A stretch of DNA of 64,000 nucleotides, from positions 5,270,001 to 5,334,000 of the forward strand of contig BTRK01000001.1 of NCBI GenBank assembly GCA_036245805.1, given 5' to 3'. The stretch comes from Pristionchus mayeri (taxonomy: Eukaryota; Nematoda; Chromadorea; Rhabditida; Neodiplogasteridae). The notes beneath the pieces were generated by a model, which saw only the letters and a program-made list of their open reading frames with translations, was not told the DNA's origin and made no database searches. The first letter of the stretch is position 1, and every line of letters begins with the position of its first letter. This document shows, in pieces, positions 13,028-25,299 of the stretch. The position numbers were made by a program, and so were the translations under genes.

Positions 13028-16000
13028 ATGATTGACTTCGACGTACGCTGCCCTGGTTTCTCCGTCTTCAAATTAACGTACACGGAAGAATCCCTCGCAG
13101 CTTTCGAGTATCTTCATTTCATCATTCATAATTATAGAATTAAAACTAATCCACGTTTTATTGGTCAGTATTGGTCAGTTACATTAGCCCCGAGAAAGAC
13201 TATTTTAACAACACAAAAGTGCGTGGCGAGGGTTATCACTTTAGGAATGTTATTATTTCCCCATTCCATTTCCATTCAATTATTGTATGAATTAAAAAAA
13301 ACCCTTATTCAGGCAATTGGACGACGTCGCGTATGCTGTCTACACCTATGTCATCTTGTATTTCTCGCCTTTTGCCATCGTTACGAACATATTCAGCGCG
13401 TGCATACTTCTAACGTACGTTGCTTTCCAATAGGGCGATGAACAGCAAAACGTTTAAAAAACTGCAAAATTTTACAGTAAAGAGCTTCGAAATCCTTTCA
13501 ACTTCCTGCTCTCATTGATGTGCTTTGAAGTGGTCATTCCTCTTTTGATAAGAGCGACTATGGAATATCGATATCTTTCGTTTACTGAATGCAGGTAGTA
13601 TCAGAGTAAAATGCGTTTATCATTGATCAAATGAACACAATGTGTACTGAGAATGATTTTGGAATTCCAATAGTTATTGAAATTCCAATAACTTTAGTAA
13701 TTCCAATTTTGTTTCGATTCCACTAAGAGAACCCTAATCGTAATTCTAGCGAGTATACGGTTACCTACTCATTTGAACTCCACTCAGTAATAGCAATAAT
13801 TTCCTGGACGCCATTTCGAGCAACGTACACCTTCAGTATCGGTGAATTAGTGCGTGAATGGAGCGATTAAACCCGGAATTTCAGCGATTCTAACATCATT
13901 GAGACTCATTGTGCTACGCTCGAAAGGCAAATTACAGGTAACGTGTGAATCGCTAAAAAATCGATTGATTATGAGCAAATAAAACATGTTTGTTTAGGTT
14001 TCCTATGCGCTGATGATCGGGACTTCCGTTGTTGTTGCTCTCATGGTCTTAGGTATCTATACTCTTATATTTCAGTTGAGATGAGTGTTTATCCATGAAG
14101 CGCACCTGAAGTTTACCCACAAATTTAAACAAAATCCAAATAGGACTCTAATCATAGGTGCAAGTGTTCCTTCATGGCTGGCTACTATCATCGGGTACAT
14201 CCCCATCGAGAGATACTGTGAAATCGAGTGAGATTTCTTACAACTTTATCACATACGCGACCCTCCTCATTATCCGGCTTGCAAAATAAGGAAAGCCAGG
14301 AGAAATCATTATTTATTCAATTAATATTGATTTTTTAAATGTATTTCTACTTATTTCCATGTCCAAGTTGTGAAATCATTGGACTTGAAAAAAGAAAGTT
14401 GTTGGCTCCGATTGGCGCGGTGAAACTCCGATTGTACAGCGCGGGAAAATCTCAGGAGCTCGAGATATGAAATAGCGTGGGAACTTCTGCCTAACCGCGT
14501 TGTCTTCAACCACAAATACTGATATGCACTAAATTTCGGCAGATGGATGATTTCGGCAGACCATGATCTGTTCGTTGTCTGTATTGAATGAGCAGATCAT
14601 TTCTATAATTTCTCTCATTTCTCATTTCTCGAACTAGTACTGGCTACAATTGTATTTCAAATGTAGTTTTGCAAAAAAATCTCAGGGTTTTTCAGGGGGC
14701 TTCCTGTCACCGGCCGGACCGATGTGAAAGTGCCGGTAGGAATGTTCGCTCCAAATCTCTACGCCAATAACTGTCTGGTTAGTAAAGCCACGTCATCAAC
14801 AAAACTATAATATTTATTTTAAAATTTGATGCGAAAACAGAAAAATGGTCTATGTGCGGTTATCGAGGTCCCAATGGAAATGTATGGTTAACGTGGTCCG
14901 AATCGGTTATCGGGGTCCCAAGTTATACAATAATGCGATATTCGCGCTATGAAAGCTGTGACATGTCGTGGAATGCTGGGATTGATATTTCATTCAGTCG
15001 AGTATTACCTCACTGCTGTTTTAGTGCTCAACATAGCCCGCCCATGCACTGGCGCGGGGGGGGGGGGGGGGGGCGGGCGATAGAGCACGCCTTGTCGTGC
15101 TCTTTCTTTCTCCTTAACACCACTGCCGATTCAGTGAAACGTAACAGTTGAGGCATCAAAGTGTATCAAAGGCATACGTTTCTACTTAACCTCCATTATT
15201 GTTTTCGTGACTATTGGAGCTGGTCCCCTTTTAACAGTTTAAAGTGTTATATGCACGAAATTCTCATAAATATACAATGAAAATGGAGAAGAATGTGGGA
15301 TCATCAAGGATCATCAAGGAACCCACACTCTTTTCCCATGCACGGCTAATTTGCAAGTTTTTTTCTAAATATGGGGTAAAACAACACAAACACAATTATT
15401 GGGGCCTCGATAATCTGAATAGGACCTCGTTAATCCACATGGACATTGATAAACCGACAAATGATACACAAACAAGTTGTTCTTCAGTTGTTCCGACTCA
15501 ATCATGTGATGAGTGGAATTGTTCACAATTCCCTGCCTTCTTTCCTCCTTCTTCTCTCAACCATTTTTCTGCTTATTGAATTGAACAGGGTAAGATTTCA
15601 ACACGATTTCGAAATTGCCCACCACATTCCCTGGGATCTAGGTCGGATGAGAACTATAACGTCATTCCGACTTTCTTCTATCAAAGGCGGAATTACGTGA
15701 TAGTTCTCACCCGACCTAGTGCCATTCATTTTCCAGACCCACAAGTCACACTTGATGTTAGCAGGACAGAGCCTGAGAAGGTAAGTTAAAATGGGAAATT
15801 TTATGGTGAATAAACTTTTAGAAATCACGAATTTGCCAGTACTTCAAGAATACTGATTATTATTGCACTTATTACTCTTCTTGCGGAATTTCCACAAGGC
15901 AAGTTTGAAGAGCGATTTAGGATTTTTAGTTTTTTTCGCTTTTGATAAATAAAAAAATCATTACGATTTTGATATATCAGTGACATGACTCCATAATTCT

Positions 16001-16421
16001 CATCAGGTAAAGAAAAAATACAAAGAAAAAATATTATCAGGAATGGCAAAGTTTATGAGTGCTTTGCTGTCGATAAATTTCCAGGCATATTATATGGATC
16101 GATTGGGTGAGAATTTGTTAGTGTTAAAAAATCTGAATAATATCGATGGCATTGCAGTTTTTATGATCTCGGGTATATGTAATGTTTTCAATTTTGATTT
16201 TAGCGCATCTCATACAAACCATTCAAGTCTGTTCATCAGCGAGCAATTTATTAGTACTGCTCATGTCCAAGAACTTCAGAAGGGTGAAGTTGCATGGTTT
16301 TATCCCTACCATTATCAGTTTCTAGGCAATTTTAAAGAAAGTTCGCTGCTGGAGAAGGAAGGAAACAGTAACTATTATTTCCGTTAATATAACATCACAA
16401 ATCAATGAGTCGAATATGTGA
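13028..16421 (+). CDS. Class A serpentine receptor, srw/FMRFamide-receptor-like (paralogue 1)
   Basis: A predicted 371-residue seven-transmembrane receptor. Fourteen exons close in phase: 13028-13107, 13313-13414, 13478-13594, 13750-13841, 13885-13937, 13998-14052, 14158-14227, 14696-14777, 15488-15589, 15737-15780, 15822-15898, 16041-16106, 16204-16283, 16326-16421. Recognisable parts are TM1/TM2 with KELRNPFNFLLSLM, TM3 ending SLRLIVLRSKGK in place of a DRY box, TM6 with ILIIIALITLLAEFPQG (typical of srw/DMSR peptide receptors), and a TM7/C-terminus with LLVLLMSKNFRR. A basic tail follows. Intron 11 has a GC donor (ccacaag|gcaagt). The exon structure matches the downstream paralogue at 19918. 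The ligand is unknown; peptide or chemosensory roles are both possible. Confidence 0.85.
15638..15719. mobile_element. Small palindromic MITE with TGACGTCA-like core (copy 1)
   Basis: ctaggtcggatgagaactat and its inverted match atagttctcacccgacctag bound ~82 bp inside receptor intron 9. It belongs to a family with at least four more copies in this window. Confidence 0.8.
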
Positions 16422-17438
16422 TCCATATACCATCTTCAAATTATGTTTTGCATATACACTGTTGTATAGGAATTAGGCTACTAGGTAATTTAAATATTCC
16501 TATACATAGAAAGCTCACTTTGTGATTCACTCATATGTACTAAAATAGAATTGCTGTAATTGTTTACGTGTCGTTGCACGTCTGGCTCCGTGCGTCTTCC
16601 TCGAACGCGCTCTCTCGTTCTCTCTCGAGAGGCCCTTCCCTCGCGTCGGGACTTGGTCGGATAAGAACTATGACGTCATACCGATATCAAAGGCGGAACG
16701 GCGTCATAGTTCTATTCCGGCATACTGCCGCCGCGTCTATCGTTCAGTTGCTCCGTTAGCGCTAGCGTCGGATAGTCGACAGGTTCCCTCCTATGTATTT
16801 GTTATTGATAAACCTTTGTTTATTCACATCCGCGCCCTCCATACATCGGATATCAGGGATATTCACCAACATAATGCGCTACTGTTCACGATGTGAGATG
16901 AAGACTATGCAAAAATGCAGCGTGCACGGTTGCAAGAGCTGCAATAACAGTATTATAAATGCTGGTTGATGACAGTAGGTCTTACACTGTGAGACAAAAC
17001 TACTACCAAAACAAGGTTTCATACGAAAATAACTGAAATCGTAAGCGCGAAAAATTAATTTTTAGAATCGATCCTATATGGTTCTCGATATACTTTTTGC
17101 TTCCCGTTGTAAATTATGCCTTTTACCCAATCTAGTCGTTTACATACAGCTATTTATTAATGGCTCGTTTTTTTCGGTTGTGAACCGCAAACAGGCGTAT
17201 TGTACAACAGCGTGGTGGATAGGATGAATTTCATCGAACGCGTTAAACCAGGAAGGATTACAATGTGTTGAACTGATGTATGAATGGCTACAGAGGATTT
17301 CAAGGGATAATGGTGGATAGTTTGATAGAATGCGCGTAAGCTCGCTGTTCTCAACATTTATTCCGTTTCCCGTGTCTACCTCTAATAGCCATAACCCCAT
17401 AGATATTGCATCCATTTCAAAGGATTAGTGGACAAGAA
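16422..17438. other. Intergenic; one palindromic MITE and a CTCTCTC hairpin remnant
   Basis: gcgctctctcgttctctctc near 16610 resembles the recurrent hairpin core. A TGACGTCA-type MITE lies at about 16651-16720 (acttggtcggataagaacta, then atagttctattccggc). No exon is convincing; a minus-strand frame at 17140-17415 has no recognisable content. Confidence 0.5.
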
Positions 17439-19237
17439 ATGCACTCGCTCTTCATTTCCATTCTCATCCTTTACGTTTCACCAGCAACTGCCAATGCGGG
17501 AAAGTATTTTTAAAGTATTTTTTGATGATTCTCTCATAGAAAACGCTACCTTTAAAATGCTGAAGCGGAAGTCTCACTCATGCTTGATAATTATCTCATT
17601 AATCCTAATTCTGAAGCTTCTTCAGACGGAAGTGCTGATCAGTGCACGTGCGACCCCAGATCGATGAAGACAAACAATGTTGATTCCTGGCTGTACAACA
17701 ACCAAACAGGCGAATTTTTGCTCCTGACTCCTTTGGGCGATACAACGGATTCGGTGGTAAGGATTGGCATGTAGCTAGCATATTTGTGTACATATGTAGG
17801 ATGCATGTAGAACTTTCGTCAAATTTAACATTTTTTGTTCGCGGATAGTATACACACGAATCTTGCAAAAATTCATGAACTCCTACACACAAAAAAAACA
17901 ACAAAAAAACAATAAACCGAGAATAATTATAATACTTTCAGGGTGGATGGATCGTGTTGAAACCGTCTGCAGATGGATGTTCAATGGACGTGATGTGTTT
18001 GGTAACTCAAAAGAACTTGCAACTTCAATCCTTCTCCATTCAGAGCGTAATCCCGGTCAGCTTCGGTTTTTATCGTTTCAAGCATATTGATGGCAACGCT
18101 CCCATCGTTGACATGGACGATGCGGTATGGCTTACTTTCGATTTAATTTTGTCCTTTCCTCTTTTAATCCGGTTTGAAATGAGTTGACGCCGACTACTCA
18201 TTATAATTGCACAGGCATCATTGAAGACGATAAATCCGGATCCTAAAAGGAATCTAGTTCATCAAGGAATGAGGTATCATCCAAAATTGTATTCGCTTTT
18301 TTTAAATTTCGAGATTGCAGATGCGTCACCGGAAACTGGATTCCGTATTTTGGTGATATTTATGACCTTACCGATAATAAATATCATCCGAATGAGCCTG
18401 ACAACTGGATCGCATACAACAATATATTTTGCACTAGTGAGTTGAAAACAAATGGGCGCATGCACTTGATAGGACTCTGTTGATTAATCCGAGAGTATCA
18501 ACACAGAAACACACAAGTTTATACGAGTAATACTTTATAAAACTTAAAGAGGTATCACATAATTTTGCATACTAGAAGATCACTTGAGCATTCTGTGTTA
18601 TCCCTTATTAGGGATAATTTATTTTGCAATCCACATTAAAAATCGAAAAGATTGTTTTAGAACGTCCTCTGTTGGTGGAATCATCAATGGATGGGAGTGA
18701 GTGTTTTGTAATCTATATATTTATCAGATTCGTGCAAAATTACCTACATTGTTTACTTGTGCAAAAACGTGTGCAAAAGCACCATACGAATGATGTATTC
18801 TAGATGTGACTTCCTCAACTCCACAGTCAACTGTTTTCGCCAAAGTGCGTACAACATCTAAGTCCAAGTCAACCACTTCTAAACCAAACGGTTACAGGAA
18901 TTGTTATTTTTATCAGTAAATATCGTTCAAATTCTAATGTATATCGTGTTTTCAGGACAAAATTGTGAGAATGGATTCTTGACTGTGAATGAGTACATGG
19001 AAGTGCTAGCTTTAAATGAAGGTACGTCATAATATTTCGGAAAAAATATATGGTAATATCCAGGTACATTCGGTGGAATTTTCATTTCCGAATCTTCGTG
19101 CCGAGAATTGTGTTCAAAACTGCGGTTTGAGTAGCCAGATGTTGAATTGCCTTTTTCGCCGTAACAAATTTACCTTTTCGAAAGTGCACCGCATACAACC
19201 AACAGTGGAACGTGCAGATACTTCAAGAATCATGTGA
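17439..19237 (+). CDS. Secreted C-type-lectin-like gene, exon structure tentative
   Basis: A likely signal peptide (MHSLFISILILYVSPATANA) starts at 17439. Good exons follow at about 17620-17758 (with DQCTCDPRS and DSWLYNNQTGEF), 17942-18123 (starting GGWIVLKPSADGC and containing FGFYRFKHIDGNAPIV), and about 18321-18439. The last reads CVTGNWIPYFGDIYDLTDN then YHPNEPDNW and FCT, a C-type lectin pattern. Further candidates are ~18804-18845 (CDFLNSTVNC) and 18956-19020 (GQNCENGFLTVNEYMEVLAL), with a final exon beginning near 19063. Phases do not close between exon 1 and exon 2, and the 3' end is unsure. The gene may therefore be partly degraded or contain exons I missed. Expected role: extracellular, carbohydrate- or surface-binding. 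Confidence 0.55.
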
Positions 19238-19917
19238 TCAAGGCGATAGTGAGCTCGATTTCACTATCATTTAAATGATTAAAATTAATCATGCCTATGT
19301 ACAAAATCATTCATAAAGAGGCTTTCAATCAGAAAATAGAATCTAGAATAAAATCAGAATTTTTTTTACAGATCTCAAAGGGAACGAGACACGACGAGAG
19401 AAGGGCGCGTCTCGTCATGAAGTGTTGAGATAGAGCGACATTGTGTAATCACCATCAAATAAACTTATAAATACAGTTATCCTGTTTTTTCGGTCTGCGT
19501 AAACTAAATAAAATGCGTGAACAAAACAGCGTCAGCGTTTTGTCATTCGCCTAGTCGGCTTCAAATTGTACTATACATGGTTTATGGCCAGAACAAGCTT
19601 AACAGAACGACAAAGTTTCATGGAAATAATCTTATGAGTGTTATTAGGCAACGAGAGGTTCAGTAATCCGGAGTGGGGGAAACGATTTGTAGTTTCACTC
19701 CGACTCCTGGTCGTGGGAAACGAAAAGAAACACGCAAGGAACACGTCGATATGTTGATCATTTCACCTCCGCAGCCTGATATTTGGTGCATTTCAGGTAT
19801 ATTCCAGAAATTTATGCTTTTTTGTCAGTTCGAATTGATGCATTATTTAGTCGAAAAAATACTCTGCTTGTGAAACGATCCGATTTTCATCCTTATTAGC
19901 GTCGTACTCCGCCCGCA
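19238..19917. other. Intergenic with duplicated blocks
   Basis: The sequence at about 19380-19660 (gagacacgacgagagaag, agaacgacaaagtttcatgg) recurs in diverged form at about 24000-24230. The stretch 19690-19770 recurs upstream of the first receptor. This indicates a segmental duplication unit that carried receptor plus flanks. Confidence 0.55.
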
Positions 19918-22900
19918 ATGTTTGACTTCGACATTCGCTGCCCTGGATTCTCCGTGCTCAACATCACATACACAGAAGAGGCTCTTGAAGCATTCGAGTG
20001 AGTCTTTTCATATCCATTTTAAAAATAATTATAGAAAAACAATTATTGACAAATTGTAACTAGCATTAGCTCCGAAAACCAAAAGATGGACTTCACGTCT
20101 CTGTGTCGGTGGGTTCAATTGGAGAGGGATTATAAAAGACATCACTTTATCATGTCGAATGGAAGGGAATGAGAGAAGAGTATCAGTGGATCAGGGGAAA
20201 GGGAAGGGGCCAGTGTCATCAGACACATTCTCGTCCTACATCTGTAGTAGAGTGCGCTATTCGGTTAATCGTCTCTTCATTTCCAACACTCTCTCACCGC
20301 TCGATCGGCCGAGAGAATATGAGAAACGAAGAGCCGATTATCCGAATAACGCACTCTAATCTGTAACATCTAGTGCAATAACAATTCAGGCAAGTGGATA
20401 TCGTCGCGAATGTAGCATTCCACTATGTTCTCTTGTACTTTTCGCCGGTTGCCGTCACTGCAAACATATTGAGCGCAAGCCTACTTCTAATGTATGTTTT
20501 TTTTCCAGTTGTGCGAAGAAACAGAAAAATGAAGAAAACGAAAAAAAAACCACATTTTGCAAAAAGAGGCCCATTTCAGGAAAGAGCTACGAAATCCGTT
20601 CAACTTCCTTCTCTCATTAATGTGTTTCGAAGTGGTCATTCCTCTTATCATAATGTCGAGTTTGGAATATCGAAATCTTTCAGTTGACGATTGCAGGTAG
20701 AGGTAACCTGTGATATGTGATCTACTAACATGCTATAGTCATGACAAATCGGCTAGTGCGTCCCTTGTTTCCCACGATTTCCCCACTCCGTTTGGCTGGT
20801 AAAAGCGCTTAACACGAGGAAGACTTTCACATTGGCAACAAATGTACTACGTGCATATGGGAGCTATCATATCCACCGTAATGCTAATTACAGCGAGAAT
20901 GCGCTTACCTACTCACTAGCGCTCTACTCAGTAATATCAATCGTTTCGTGGACACCTTTTCGAGCAATGTACACGTTCAGCATAGGTGAATTGAAAATAT
21001 ATGATGTTAGAACACCAGTACTTTAGCGACGCTAACCTCATTGAGACTTGTCGTACTTCGATCGAAAAGCAAATGTCACGTACGTTTGAATCAAATCGTG
21101 CCGAGTACAGAGACATATCGTATTGTACAATGTGTTGTATTTTACATGTTTGTTTAGGTTTCCTATAGTATGATTGCCGTTGCATCTGCGTTTATCGTTC
21201 TTCTGGTAGTAGGTAGGTTATCTTATTGGAAAAATTGAGGTAGAACATGTTCACGCATATGCATATAGCTGATGAAACATCTGAAACTTACCCAAATATA
21301 AAATGTCAATAGTCCAATAAACGAACTCAAATCGTAGGTGCAAGTGTTCCTTCGTGGTTCGCGACTATTGTCGGATATATTCCGATCAATGAATACTGCG
21401 AAATCGTGTATGCTAACTCTTCTTGATACAACACAGGCAATCATTTGCCTTTTCATTTTCCATAATCTTTCGATTTCTAAAAACTGCTAGAGAGCGAACA
21501 ATGCATAATACTACGATTGGGGATAAGATACTTACTCAATTATTGGGCAAACTTCGTTTTTGCATGGGGCTTCCGGTTCAAGGACGCACGGATGTAGACG
21601 TGCCTGTGGGAATGTGGTCTGGAAGTATCTACGAAAACAACTGTATGGTCAGTGAAAATATATGAAATTATTAACAAAAAATATTTAAAAAATAAAATGT
21701 GCCCAGTTGTACCGACTCAATCACGTAATGAGCGGCATTGTTCACAATTCCCTACCGTCTTTCATCCTACTCATATCAACGATCCTTCTCATACTTGAAT
21801 TGAACAGAGTTGGGAACACTATTGCGAAATCTACGACAAATATATATTTTTCAGACTCACAAGTTACATATGATGTTAGCTGGACAAAGCGACAAGAAGT
21901 ATGTGAAAATTTATTTTCTAGGACTAGTAAACTTACAGAAACCACGAATTCGTGACCACTTCGAGAATATTGATTGTTATTGCGGTTATTACGCTTTTTG
22001 CCGAACTTCCGCAAGGTAAGCTCGTGTCCGCCTTTGCTATATTAGTTAAATGACTTCATGACGTAAACGCATTATAACGTAATAGGCATGGATGTATCAA
22101 TAATAAGGTAAAGAGATCCTCTATTATTTTCAGGAATCGCAAACTTTATGAGTGCTCTGCTTTCAATTAATTTCCAGGCTTATTTCATGGATCGATTGGG
22201 TGAGAACTAGAGTTCGAGAAACGATACCACGGTCTCTTCATTTTACACACTCTCTCATCGCTCGACCGGTAGAGAGTGTGGGAAATGAAGGGACGAACCC
22301 GTATTACGAACTCTAGTGAGAACAATATTTTAAGGTATACAAATGTATTAGGTTGTCTCAAAAGTTTCTCCCTTTTTTACCAATTTTCGATTTTTATTTA
22401 TCCTTCCCTTCAATGTTGATGAATCCCCACAAGTCCTTCAGTAATCGAATGGTGCTTGGTTACTCTTCCGAAAATACGCTATCACAGGTCTGCACAATTA
22501 GTAATACCAACACATCAAACTTCCAGAATCAGCGAAATTGCGCCAGAACCGTTATTTTTATTTGCTCAAAGTCGAATGGAGAATTGTGATAGGCACATAA
22601 CTGACACACTATTGTAAAGCGCGATATAAGGGCATGTTGGTGTATGCGTTATAGTGAGGAGGCATGATTATCCCCCACTTGGGATGAGCTCTTGTTCGTA
22701 AAATCACGCTTGGAAGTTTTCTGTTGATAAACATTGCATAGCCCTGCACCTTTTGCGATTGACCCAGCCAGCTCAATTGTTGTGGTCAGTGAAGTACTCG
22801 TCATGTTTGTTATAAACTTTAAATTCGGGAAGTCTACAACAACCTGATCGTGAACAGTAGTATTCGAAAGCTAGATGGCGAAATTTGTCCTTCGAAATCG

Positions 22901-23517
22901 TCATTTTTTTATCTATCCTGTTTTTAATACGCCTTGAATGCCGGATATTTTGCTATAATCTTGAAGAATAACCCTTATAGTATCACATATCAAGAGGGCA
23001 TAATCAAATGTTAGCTCTCATTCAAATCGTAGTGACGAAGAAAGAGCACCCAAAAATGGATCATTTTCCGAGTTTTCGAGATATCGCATAATTATTCGCC
23101 TACAACGCTTTCTAGAAACGATTCAAATCTACTATTGTATTCTACTTACCTGGAAATTACCGACTGGAAAAGCAAGCGGAAAAAAACTTGAAAAATATTA
23201 TAGGGAGAAACTTTTGAGACAACCTAATAAAATAACATCGTTATTTTGAAATTTTAAGAAAGTTTCGATCTTGAGTTCTGATTTCAGCGACACTTTTTAA
23301 AACCATTCAAGCACTTTCGACTGCGACCAATTTAGTAGTTCTGCTAATGTCGAGGAACTTCAGAAGAGTAATTTCGAACGACATTTTTAAAAAACTAATT
23401 AATTCTACTTTCCAGGGTGTTCACAAGAGAATTTGCTGCTGGATGAAGAAGCGAATCGCCGTCAAAGCTATCAACTCTGTTAATCAAACATCACACAATT
23501 CAATGACCAATATGTGA
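19918..23517 (+). CDS. Class A serpentine receptor, srw/FMRFamide-receptor-like (paralogue 2)
   Basis: Tandem paralogue of the gene at 13028, predicted 398 residues. Exons: 19918-19997, 20390-20491, 20580-20696, 20894-20985, 21027-21079, 21158-21212, 21338-21407, 21491-21647, 21707-21808, 21855-21898, 21939-22015, 22134-22199, 23288-23367, 23416-23517. Most exons have exactly the same length as in the paralogue (80, 102, 117, 92, 53, 55, 70 nt and so on). It shares KELRNPFNFLLSLMCFEVV, NHEFVTTSRILIVIAVI, FAELPQG and ILSIN-type TM7 residues. Exon 8 is 75 nt longer than in paralogue 1, adding about 25 residues before GLPVQGRTDVDVPVGM; its acceptor (ctgctag|a) is the least certain boundary. Intron 12 holds a hairpin and a mariner-terminal element. 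Confidence 0.84.
20215..20360. mobile_element. Palindromic element with CTCTCTC apex in receptor intron 1
   Basis: tagtagagtgcgctattcgg near 20245 is matched by ccgaataacgcactcta near 20341. The apex reads caacactctctcaccgctcg, then cgagagaatatg. Confidence 0.7.
22206..22320. mobile_element. Palindromic element with CTCTCTC apex in receptor intron 12
   Basis: actagagttcgagaaacgat at the left is matched by acgaactctagt at the right. The apex is cactctctcatcgctcgacc followed by ggtagagagtgtg, a near-perfect hairpin. Confidence 0.8.
22348..23227. mobile_element. Mariner-terminal element (ttaggttgtctcaaaag)
   Basis: Inverted terminal repeats ttaggttgtctcaaaagttt and aaacttttgagacaacctaa are flanked by TA; the element is 880 bp. 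No transposase frame is visible. It lies in intron 12 of receptor paralogue 2. Confidence 0.85.
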
Positions 23518-24320
23518 TCTGCCATTGTAAAAAGACGAATACCAGATTGCATTGTTGGATTGTAAATGAGTGATCTCTCTATATTTTCGTAAATGTAAAG
23601 CGCTTTAATGACGATCTCGTATATGCTTCGATCTATTCCGGTCTCCACTCCCTCATTTGAACGAGTTAAAAATTGATTATTCTCGATAATGAGAAAAAAT
23701 GCATGGCATATGAAATACTCAGGTCGATTATCCATTAAGTTATGCTCGGGTGCGTGATATTTCGTGCTTCTGGCGTGTATTTAAAGAGTGCAACTGTGTG
23801 CAGAACTAATAGGCCCACGTTGTGCACACATCTGTCGGAGTGGAGAGGTTTCATCGAATTTGTTAAAGAAGGAGTAACACGAAAAATTGGTTTAATTGGC
23901 CAATATGTGTTTGTAATTGAAGCCGGCATATATAATGTATAAGCAGGTCCAAAAGCATATGACATAAACATTTTGTAAATCTCGACCAGTATGAGATACT
24001 ACGAGAGAAGAGCACGACTAGTCATAAAGTGATGAGATGAAAGCATAGATTGCATAATCGAGAAGTTATTTGATAAATATCATTACTGTTAAATTTCGAT
24101 TACTTTACGCTGAATAGTAATGTGTATCAAGTATTTAGCTGACCTTAACACATTTATTACCAAACTAAACACGACAGAACGACAACATTTCGTGAAAATA
24201 GTGTGACGAGGATAGATTTCGAGGTGTTGAAACATAGAGGTTTATAATAGGATTGGGGGATACCGAGCAGAGAGTGGGCATAGACGGATACCTACACATA
24301 TCTTCACAATGACCGTGTTA
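23518..24320. other. Receptor 3' flank with duplicated block and one solo repeat end
   Basis: aaggagtaacacgaaaaatt near 23871 is a lone terminus of the GTAACACGAA element. 24000-24230 is the diverged copy of the block at 19380-19660. No gene seen. Confidence 0.5.
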
Positions 24321-24322
24321 AT

Positions 24323-24603
24323 GAAGGAGTAACACGAAAAATTAGTTCAATTAGATACTATGTGTATGTAATAGAAGTCGGCAGCCCGATAATGAATCAC
24401 TTTCTCCGAAGTTTCACAGACAGCTCTGAGGCTATTTACATACGCGCAAATTGACAGGGCAGGGTCGTGGTTACTTTGTTTATGTTTCACTCGCTTTACT
24501 TTATTTTCGCCTCGTTTTTGGGGCAAATTCGCTAAAGTTTCCCATTGCGAGCGCAATATCTTCGTGGTGGGACTCCCTAGCATTTATTCGTGTTACCCCT
24601 TCT
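24323..24603. mobile_element. GTAACACGAA-ended element, copy 1
   Basis: gaaggagtaacacgaa at the left and ttcgtgttaccccttc at the right form an inverted pair about 280 bp apart. The copy at 38884-39164 is nearly identical inside. Confidence 0.8.
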
Positions 24604-24836
24604 TTAATTTCCATTTCAATACTCAATTTTTCAGAAGTTTCACCGACAGCTCTGAGGATATTTACATAAGCGCAAAGTTCATTGACAGCTCAGGGATGTG
24701 GCTAGTTCGTTTATGTTTCACCTGCTCTACATAATTTTCGCCTCGTTCTTGGGGCAATTTGGCTACAGTTTCCCATTGCGAGCGCAATATCTTCGTGGTG
24801 GGACTCCCTAGAATCCATTCGTGTTACCCCTTCTTT
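24604..24836. mobile_element. GTAACACGAA-ended element, partial copy directly adjoining copy 1
   Basis: It repeats the right three quarters of the neighbouring element (gacagctctgaggatattta through ttcgtgttaccccttc) but lacks the left terminus. Confidence 0.75.
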
Positions 24837-25036
24837 AAGTCACGGTAAGGCGGTAGGTGTTCGGGTAGCGGTTGATGGGATAGTTCAGTCCGTCGGCCTT
24901 CTGAAAATAAGTAAATTTTCAAAATATATATTTTTTTTAAATCGCAGACCTTGATCCACTGTGGGAGGAGGTCCGGAGGGCCGTAGTAGTCTCCCGCATC
25001 GGCAAGAATTACCTGAAATTCGTCGATAGGCCCATT

Positions 25037-25185
25037 CTTGCACTTCTTGGACAATTTGCCCAACCACCCCCCCCCCCTCCTCCGCCTCACTGATTTATAG
25101 GTATAATTCCCTGATTTTCGGTCGTATAATCGCTTTCTGATGGGAAGGGAGAGTTGAGGTGGGCCACATATCCAAGAAGTGGATG
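25037..25185. mobile_element. Poly-C palindromic MITE, copy 1
   Basis: gcacttcttggacaatttgc and ggccacatatccaagaagtg form diverged inverted ends around a C-rich tract. Two related copies lie at about 29148 and 29451. Confidence 0.6.
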
Positions 25186-25299
25186 CAAAAAAAGAAGTCG
25201 TTTGAGCAAATTGGTTATTCAAGTCGTTCACTATCATTATTGCACAATCAAACATGTCTTCGGAATTTTGAGTATTTTTTGCAATCGAATAACCAATTC

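Noticed and set aside
15057..15076. Long G run inside receptor intron 8
   Set aside because: Looks like a simple homopolymer; a G-quadruplex role cannot be judged here.
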